From: Auanema rhodensis
Lineage: Eukaryota > Nematoda > Chromadorea > Rhabditida > Rhabditidae
Direction of reading: 5' to 3'
DNA length: 64,000 nucleotides
NCBI GenBank assembly: GCA_964057225.1
Contig: OZ059896.1
Span: 9,796,001 to 9,860,000 of the forward strand
This document shows, in pieces, positions 37,251-64,000 of this stretch (position 1 is its first letter; every line of letters starts with the position of its first letter). The notes beneath the pieces were generated by a model, which saw nothing but the letters and a program-made list of their open reading frames with translations, was not told the DNA's origin and searched no databases. The position numbers were made by a program, and so were the translations under genes.

Positions 37251-38189
37251 TTACTGTTGATTTGCAAAAATTAGTTCATAATAGACGTTTTTAGGCAAAG
37301 CATTCATCTTCTTCTCAACAGCACTATCTATTTGCTTCTTGGTCATAGTTGTATTTCTCATTATAACTATAAAATAAATAAATATATAAGTGAATATATC
37401 TAATATAATAATTAGAAATTAATATAATATACTATTATAAACTAATATATAATATATTTACCTCGAATTGCTTTATCAGCTTCTTGAGCTTCAGGTGATA
37501 ATGTTAGAGCAATATCATCCATACGTTTTGAATCCTGATTCTCAAAAACATTTTGTTCTGTAGCAAATGTATTATAGCGCTCCTGAAATATTGTAGTTAA
37601 TGCTATTGAATTATATTCTCAAAGTCCAACCAATAATTCTCCACCTTGTTTGACAGCCCAAGCTTTTTGAGCCACTTTTTTGACTTGAACTGGTAAATTT
37701 GGATTACTTTCAAGTTCTGAGAAAAACAAAATTATATTAGTATTGGAATTTTTACAATACCGATATATTCTTTGCGAGCAGTATCATCAGCTTTTTCTAA
37801 GAATGCTGGAGCGGAAGCAGCTTTAAAACCTTTAGGAGGTTGAACAGTAACTATAAGAAATAATGAAGAAATAGATATAATTCAATAGGAATATATGATT
37901 CTACTAGATTTTACAAAATTCCATAATTCTATAAAAAAAAAGAAAAAAATTATTTTTTTCAAATACCTGCTGAGGATAGATCATCTGAATCTTCATTATA
38001 TTGCTCAGCTATAAATAAAGTAAACTTATAAATAAATAAGATTATAAATAAACCTTTAACGTTTTTTGCTTTTCGTTTCATTATTTTTTTAATTGTCTGA
38101 GATTTTTCTCTTGATTCTTCAGAAGATGCTGAGCTTGTAGAAGAAACAACAATAATCAGAAGGAAAACACATATTAAATTCTTCCACAT
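37251..38189 (-). CDS. small secreted protein, probable SXP/RAL-2 (DUF148/ANIS5) family
   Basis: Six exons join in frame: 38189-38054, 38008-37967, 37850-37761, 37716-37631, 37582-37462, 37366-37251, giving 196 residues. The start is chosen because a good acceptor (TTTCTTTAG) lies four bases upstream. Residues 1-20 form a signal peptide (MWKNLICVFLLIIVVSSTSS). A Lys-rich then acidic segment follows (QYNEDSDDLSS), then an alpha-helical domain with NPNLPVQVKKVAQKAWAVKQ, GGELLERY and LTLSPEAQEAD, and a C-terminal MTKKQIDSAVEKK...LPKNVYYEL. This WA-KQGG pattern and helix layout resemble the nematode SXP/RAL-2 family, whose members are secreted and bind divalent metals. I matched it by eye, so the family is probable and not certain. 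No cysteines are visible in the domain. Confidence 0.75.
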
Positions 38190-39794
38190 TGTCCTAAAGA
38201 AATTACTGAAAAGTAAAATAAAATCAAATTGGTTCAAAAACATATAACAGACTGAGTGTCTATTGAAATAAACTATTTAGAAAATTCCCAATTATTAGAG
38301 GATTTTGTGATTTATAACTAGTTTTACTTTACATGACCCAGGTTCAGTCGATCATTAAATCATACACTCATCGTTGACGATTTATCAATTAATTCGGATT
38401 TACAACAACAACATAGAGAAAATATTATAATTTGTATAATATATAGATTTTTAAATAAGTTTTTCTTAAATATTGTTTCTTATTTTGTAATTTATAACTT
38501 TTTAATGAATTATAGCATAGTTATAAGAAATTATCCGAAAAACTTAAATATAATGATATTCTATGTATGTATGAATATATGTCAATGACATCATGGATAC
38601 ATTTTAGTTCATCTTAGTTGGATTATTTATGAATTAATACTTATTAAACTCTATAAATTAATTTATAACTTATAAAAGATTTTTGTTTAATATTCATAAA
38701 AATAGTTTATTTTTCTTCTTTTTATTTATTTAAAATCTTCATCTTTATAAATATAATTAAAAAAATAATAATATTTATTAAATAAAATTTTATTTAAACT
38801 GTTTGTAATAAGAAAAGCAATTACATAACAATGAAGAGGAAATATTTCTATTTTCTCAAATGCTAGAATAAATTTAATAGTTTAAAACTAGAACTCTAAA
38901 TGTTCTTAAAATCAAAGTAAGTTTTCTTAAATTCAGATGTTTTGATGTTAATATGTATTAACATTGGCAGGAATAATGTTTCTGTTTGAACTTGTCACAA
39001 TAAGTTTGACTATGATGTCAACGATGATGTCAACGAATTGTGCACAAATGATTGGATGAGTGAGTGAACACAGATGAAAGTGACCTTTATATGAATGGAT
39101 ACGTTATAAAGATATCTTATTTTATCCAAATATCATATTTGAAAAGAAAAAAAGGTGATAATCTTATAATTAAGCTTAATATTGTAATCCATGATTTCTT
39201 TTTTTTTTCATAAAATGAATCACATATAATCCGATAGTAATCAGATAAAAATGTTAATTTTGAAAATATGTTTGGCTTTTTTCTTTTAATCTCTAGAATT
39301 ATTATAATCTTTGTTCTTATGTAAGATGAAAAATATAAGAAAAAGAAAATACTGTATGTTAATAATTCTTTGTGCGCAAAAAAATAATTTTTAAAATAAA
39401 ATAATGAAGGAACGAGAAGAGAACAAAACCGAAATTGGATGGAATCTGACAGAGGGTTTGAGTCTGCTGAGCTCATATAGCATAAAATTTGTTATATAGA
39501 AGAGGCCAATTGAGAAAGTTACAATACGAGAAAAACTACAATAAAAAAATGGGAAAAATAATAGGAATTGTGATAATATAATATCTGTATCTAATGTATC
39601 AAATCAAGCAAATTAGGCAGATACACATGATTATAAAGAAAAAAAAACGTTTTGTAGTTAGTTAAGGAAAGCAAAATCATGTTGAAAGATTTAGAAATTG
39701 AATTGGTAGTACATGGTAAGGTGGCTTTATATGATAAGAATTTCCAGAATATCAAAAAAAATAAACAATCTCTAGAAAATTCGTCAGCATTTGA
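38190..39794. other. spacer upstream of the SXP/RAL-2-like gene
   Basis: 1.6 kb of AT-rich DNA between two minus-strand genes: the promoter of the SXP/RAL-2-like gene and the 3' flank of CaMKII. The frame at 39117-39476 is Phe/Ser/Ile-rich and without splice context. Nothing else seen. Confidence 0.5.
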
Positions 39795-59805
<20,011 letters not shown>

Positions 59806-62800
59806 TATTGTTGTAGGACTGACAACCATACCCTGGCTAAACCGCTTTTCACCTGAAAACACAAAAAAAATTAAAATAGAAGCATGAAATATATTGAAAT
59901 TTATGTAGTAAATATTAATGTGTCTAGACTAGTACCTTCGCATTCCTCAAAAAACCAGGCGCGCTTCGCAATTTCGAGAACCCGATACGAGACCCTGAAT
60001 GCTGAAAAATATAAATTTTCTGTTTTTTTCATTCATCAGACCAGTAATAGAGAAAAGACGCTAAAAAAGAAGAAAAAAAGGAATCATGAAATAGAAGATG
60101 AGAAAAGAGGCCTCAAGGGAATTTTATTAATAATAGATAATTCGAGTTTGCGGAAATGTATTTCTTTCCCGTCGTCTTTTTCACTATATTCAGAGGGTTA
60201 TGAAGGCAGTGAAAACGGGAGGAAAAGCTGACACCAGGAGGAGGGAATATATGCAAGCAATAGTGTGAGAGTGCGAGAACCAAAAAGAGAGAAAGTGGGA
60301 TGGCAGAAAGAGAGAATTGATATAAATGCAGAGAAAAAAGCTTACATATGAATATAAAAAGTGATGTTCCAATGACAGTATTATAGAAAAAAAGACTGCT
60401 GTTTTCTTTTCATTTTTTATATAAAAAATGCTATATGAACGAAGAAATTAAGCATATACGAGGTTTCGTTGAATATAAGAGCTTTTCTTATTATAATATT
60501 ATACTATTATTTCAATCAAAATAAAGAAATATTAATATGACTAGTCATTTGACGAAATAGCTCTAGAAATACAACAAATTGAATGGAATTCAGAATATTT
60601 ATACAAATGAATGAATGAGTAACTTATAGAAATAGATTAAACAAAGATTTTTTAAAAAAAATGATATCATTTGAAATTATTGAAATCTTAAATTATTGAA
60701 ATAACTCCCTTCCATTATAATAAATTACTAAAATTTCATTATATTTACTAAAGAAGAACTATTAATTTCCAGAAAAGTCAAGTAAATAGAAAGCATTTAT
60801 GATGAAAAAAAAAGTTCACTTAGCTATACAGTATATGAAGTAGTTAAGATACTTTGTAAAACTAAAATTTAGCAATTAAATCAGCTGAATCAAACAATAA
60901 AAGGAATGAAATTGTTTGTTTTTCTTTTTTTCAAAGCAAATAAGAAAAGAAACTCTAAAAACTACTTTTTTTTTATTTTTGTTCGATTTAACTGATGAAA
61001 TCGTTCTGGTCCATTTTTTGTGTGCCTTCTTCAATATGTCAATACAAGGAGAGCTCGGCTCACTGGCGCTATTCATTAAGAAAATGAAAAAGGAGAAGAG
61101 AAGGGGTGGGCTTAGTGAATATGAATACAGCCTACAACCCTCGTTTTTCTCTCATATGCCGCTCTTTTCTTCCATTTTTTCTCGTTCTATATCTCTCTTT
61201 CCCTCTCAATCTCTTCAGTTCTCTTACTTCTCTATCTATAAATAAATATAAATATATATATTTATTTCAAAATATATGTATATATAATCTATATTAGAAT
61301 TCAAGAAAATGAGTTCTTCCAATCGTTTCTTCACGTTTTTCTATTTTATTACACTTTCACATTATCCTCTTGATGGTAACTGGCTTTTGCCTCATTCAAA
61401 TACATTACTCATCTGCTCCATCTTCCTATCCAGAGCTTCAGCAAATTCTACCTCTCACGAAATATGCTTTCCGCTTTCACTATGAAAGTCAGAGAGCATT
61501 TAATGGCAATGAAGTATATTGGATGAAAATTAGAGTGTGAGAGAGAGAGGGGAAGAGGAAATAGGGGGGAGTACGAGAATTTGGAAGAAAAAGACAATGA
61601 TGCAAAAGAGTAATAGAGGGAATGGAGAAGAACAAGAGTATAGAATTAGAAACTATAAGTGAAATTGCAGTATTTTAGCAAAGAAAAGGTAAAAATTGTA
61701 AAAACGAAAGAAAGAGAGTAATATGAAAAAAAAAAGTAAGAGAAACATGCGGAAGACAGAAGGACGCAGAAGCAAGAACAGAGATCTCAATTCCCACTTC
61801 GTCTCTATGGCTCCATATGGAGCAGTGTGGGCTGAGAAAAGAATGGATTAATCAATAAATTGCTTCTACTTTATCTCTTATATTATAATATATATATATA
61901 ACTATACATATATGTTTATATATATGTATGTTTTGTATATATGAATTACTTCATCTATCATAATATCATATAGAAATGTATTTTGGTTTAATAACCGTAT
62001 AAAAAAATAGTAAAAAAAATATATATAACAATCAATATACCCAAAAAAAACTGGAAACTTTTATTGGGAAATAAATAAAATCATTTTGTTTTTCTATACA
62101 TGTTAATATTTATGAATATTTGTTAAGAGAAAATCGAGAGCAATACCTTGTCATTTCTGACACTACGCTTTCGAACATGTCATTCTGATGAAAATCTCAA
62201 GTTACAATTATGTTATTACCAGTCTCCCTCCCTCCCTTTTTTGTTCTTTCTTTCTCTCCTATTATATACTCACATATATTATTTTTCTTTGTTCTCTTGC
62301 TCATATACTCTATTTCGTTTTCATACGTTTTTGATTACAAGAATTTTCCCCTAATTTTCGATTATAGTTAGTTTTAGAATAAAAGAGATAGTGTGGCCAA
62401 ATAAAATAAATGCCATTTCAAATAAAGTTTTTGAATAATCTTGAACACACAAGCAGACTCTCTGTGACAGGGCAAGTGAAAAATGATGAAACATGGTCAG
62501 AAGCTCTCAATCTTGCTTTGAACTGACATAGAGCGCATCTGGCTAAACTTGGCTTTTGGAACAACCACATTATAAAAAAGAATAAGATATATGGAAGGGT
62601 TGCTGGGTAGAGGAACAGAATACAGCATACCCAATGAGGACCCTGATCTATATAAATGACAATAGCTTGAAAATAAAATTTCCCGAGAAGAAAAAAAAAT
62701 GAAAGCTCAAACTGAAATGACAAAATAAAGCAAATTGGGGATACGAATAATTGACTGAATAAGAAGTCTGCTAGTAAATCAATCAACTGTGTATAAAAAC

Positions 62801-63371
62801 AAGCGTAATGAGTGGATTTGCTGTTAAAATTCAAGAGCTAAGTCAATAAGATGCACGGCGAAAAATGAAAGGAGCTATTTGGAATGAAAACTACATCTTC
62901 ATCATTATTATCAAGAGTATAAAATTATAAATTTAAATAAAAATGTTTTATAATCAATCTATTGATTGAAAATAATATTTTTTATCGATTTTTATAACAA
63001 AATGAAAGGTGGTACCACACAAAAAACGAAAAGAAAGGGAAGAAATCGAATGTGATTGACGGAGGCGAGCATGAAGAAAAGGAAGCGAATACTGAGCAGA
63101 ACGAGTCAAGCAGTGCTAAAGAAGGCAAAACAAAATCGAGCTCATTAAGTTCAGATATCTGATGTAAATTACTAGAATAGCAATGTAACTTCTTTTCAAG
63201 GTTTGCATGTTCAGTATAAAAAACATTTGAAAGAAACTGTGCTTGAATGCTATTTCTTCTTTAAAAAAAAAGAATTGCTTGGATATTGACTAAGAAAAGC
63301 TATTCGAAGAAAGCGAAAAGCTGAAGCTATGCTGTAATGACCATAGACATTAGAGGGATAGGCTGAAAGGC

Positions 63372-63385
63372 GTTGTCCAGGCAAC
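63372..63385. promoter_or_regulatory. X-box-like palindrome (RFX/DAF-19 type)
   Basis: GTTGTCCAGGCAAC, a near-perfect inverted repeat that fits the nematode X-box form (GTHNYY-AT-RRNAAC) except that the central dinucleotide is CA. It lies about 3.6 kb upstream of the CaMKII start codon and 200 bases after the possible leader exon. A chance match cannot be excluded. Confidence 0.35.
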
Positions 63386-63470
63386 GAGTAAACTGGCATC
63401 CTCCTTATTTATGAAATAACTCTCAAAACATAAATATCTTGAAAATGAGTTGAATATTACTATTATGCGA

Positions 63471-63473
63471 ATA

Positions 63474-63512
<39 letters not shown>
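63471..63512. repeat. (AT)n microsatellite
   Basis: About 42 bases of almost pure AT repeat upstream of CaMKII, interrupted once by a G (ATATATATGTATAT). Confidence 0.9.
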
Positions 63513-63515
<3 letters not shown>

Positions 63516-64000
63516 AAGTTGAATGTTTAAATGTAAAGTTACTATATCTCAATTATTATAATTAAAAAATAACAAATATTGAAATACCCAGGTGACAATC
63601 ATCAGTGAACGTTTGTCCATATGTGTATATTTCACACCTGAAATAATAAAATATTAGATTTTATACTTTAATGTATATTTGAGAAATATTCAAGAAAACA
63701 GCCAATTAAAACTTTCCATACAAGAAAAATATTTGTAAAGTATGCAGATGAAAAAAATAATTACAACAAAACAGTTAAGCCATCATTCCATTTCTGTAAC
63801 AATCGACACAATCTGTCAGATGAGAGTAGAAGATTCAAACAATTATGAACAATCTTTCCCACGGACTGAGCGATCAATGGCAAATATCAAGGAAGCTTGA
63901 GATGAAAAGTGCACTGTACGAAGAGAGAGAGAGAGAGAAAGATCAGGTTAAGCTTTCACTCAAGATCATATCAGCTGGATAATTATGAAGAAACTCAACA

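Larger units (their letters stand above)
59853..64000. other. CaMKII upstream region
   Basis: The CaMKII first coding exon has an acceptor-like TTTTCAG with its edge at 59852, so an upstream leader exon or spliced leader is expected. A possible 50-bp leader exon is 63637-63588 on the minus strand (TTTCAG, then GTATTT donor). The rest is AT-rich with GA-rich patches (about 61540-61760) and TA repeats. The 138-codon minus-strand frame at 62418-62834 is hydrophobic and lacks splice context; not called. Confidence 0.45.

Noticed and set aside
62418-62834. 138-codon minus-strand frame upstream of CaMKII
   Set aside because: Hydrophobic and low-complexity, no acceptor or donor and no family resemblance; likely chance in AT-rich DNA.

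Overview
The window looks like chromosomal DNA of a nematode. It is strongly AT-rich, its genes are cut by many short introns of about 45-60 bp plus a few very long ones, splice acceptors read TTTCAG, TTATAG or TTTAAG, and the best-recognised proteins (vinculin, CaMKII, an SNX9-type sorting nexin, a probable SXP/RAL-2 protein) read like nematode versions. The acceptor consensus is looser than the uniform TTTTCAG of Caenorhabditis, so I lean to another chromadorean lineage without naming a genus. All exon joins were worked out by hand from splice signals, reading phase and family similarity; no transcript evidence was available.

Layout: (1) 1321-7831 (+), an SH3-PX-BAR sorting nexin of the SNX9/LST-4 type. 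(2) 8309-8381 (+), an intronless elongator tRNA-Met(CAT). (3) 8513-16829 (-), a secreted, cysteine-rich giant of about 24 sushi-like modules, mostly encoded by paired exons. (4) 17288-19944 (-), an SLC5-type sodium:solute symporter. (5) 19945-26367, about 6.4 kb without a supported gene, with a long plus-strand pyrimidine-rich stretch. (6) 26368-35964 (+), vinculin (DEB-1 type). (7) 37251-38189 (-), a small secreted protein resembling the SXP/RAL-2 (DUF148) family, convergent with vinculin. (8) 39795-59805 (-), CaMKII (UNC-43 type), spread over 20 kb. (9) 59853-64000, CaMKII upstream DNA without a supported gene.

The most interesting theme is alternative and nested starts inside the cytoskeletal and signalling genes. 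In CaMKII, three extra first exons inside the gene all end in phase 1 and fit the acceptor at 45045, predicting kinase-less hub isoforms; one carries a long hydrophobic segment, a layout like the vertebrate muscle anchor alpha-KAP. The same gene has two equal-length, same-phase exons for the catalytic loop (HRDMK or HRDLK), which look mutually exclusive. In vinculin, an acidic tyrosine-rich first exon feeds the tail region (a 359-residue short form), an 87-residue two-exon insert falls inside the first head helix, and two further upstream or internal first exons are possible. The sorting nexin also has several candidate phase-0 first exons.

The vinculin, CaMKII and SNX9-type products act at muscle attachments, in calcium signalling and in endocytosis, but nothing in the layout shows they are co-regulated. 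The SLC5 gene and the sushi-like gene lie in the same orientation 458 bp apart; an operon is possible but not shown.
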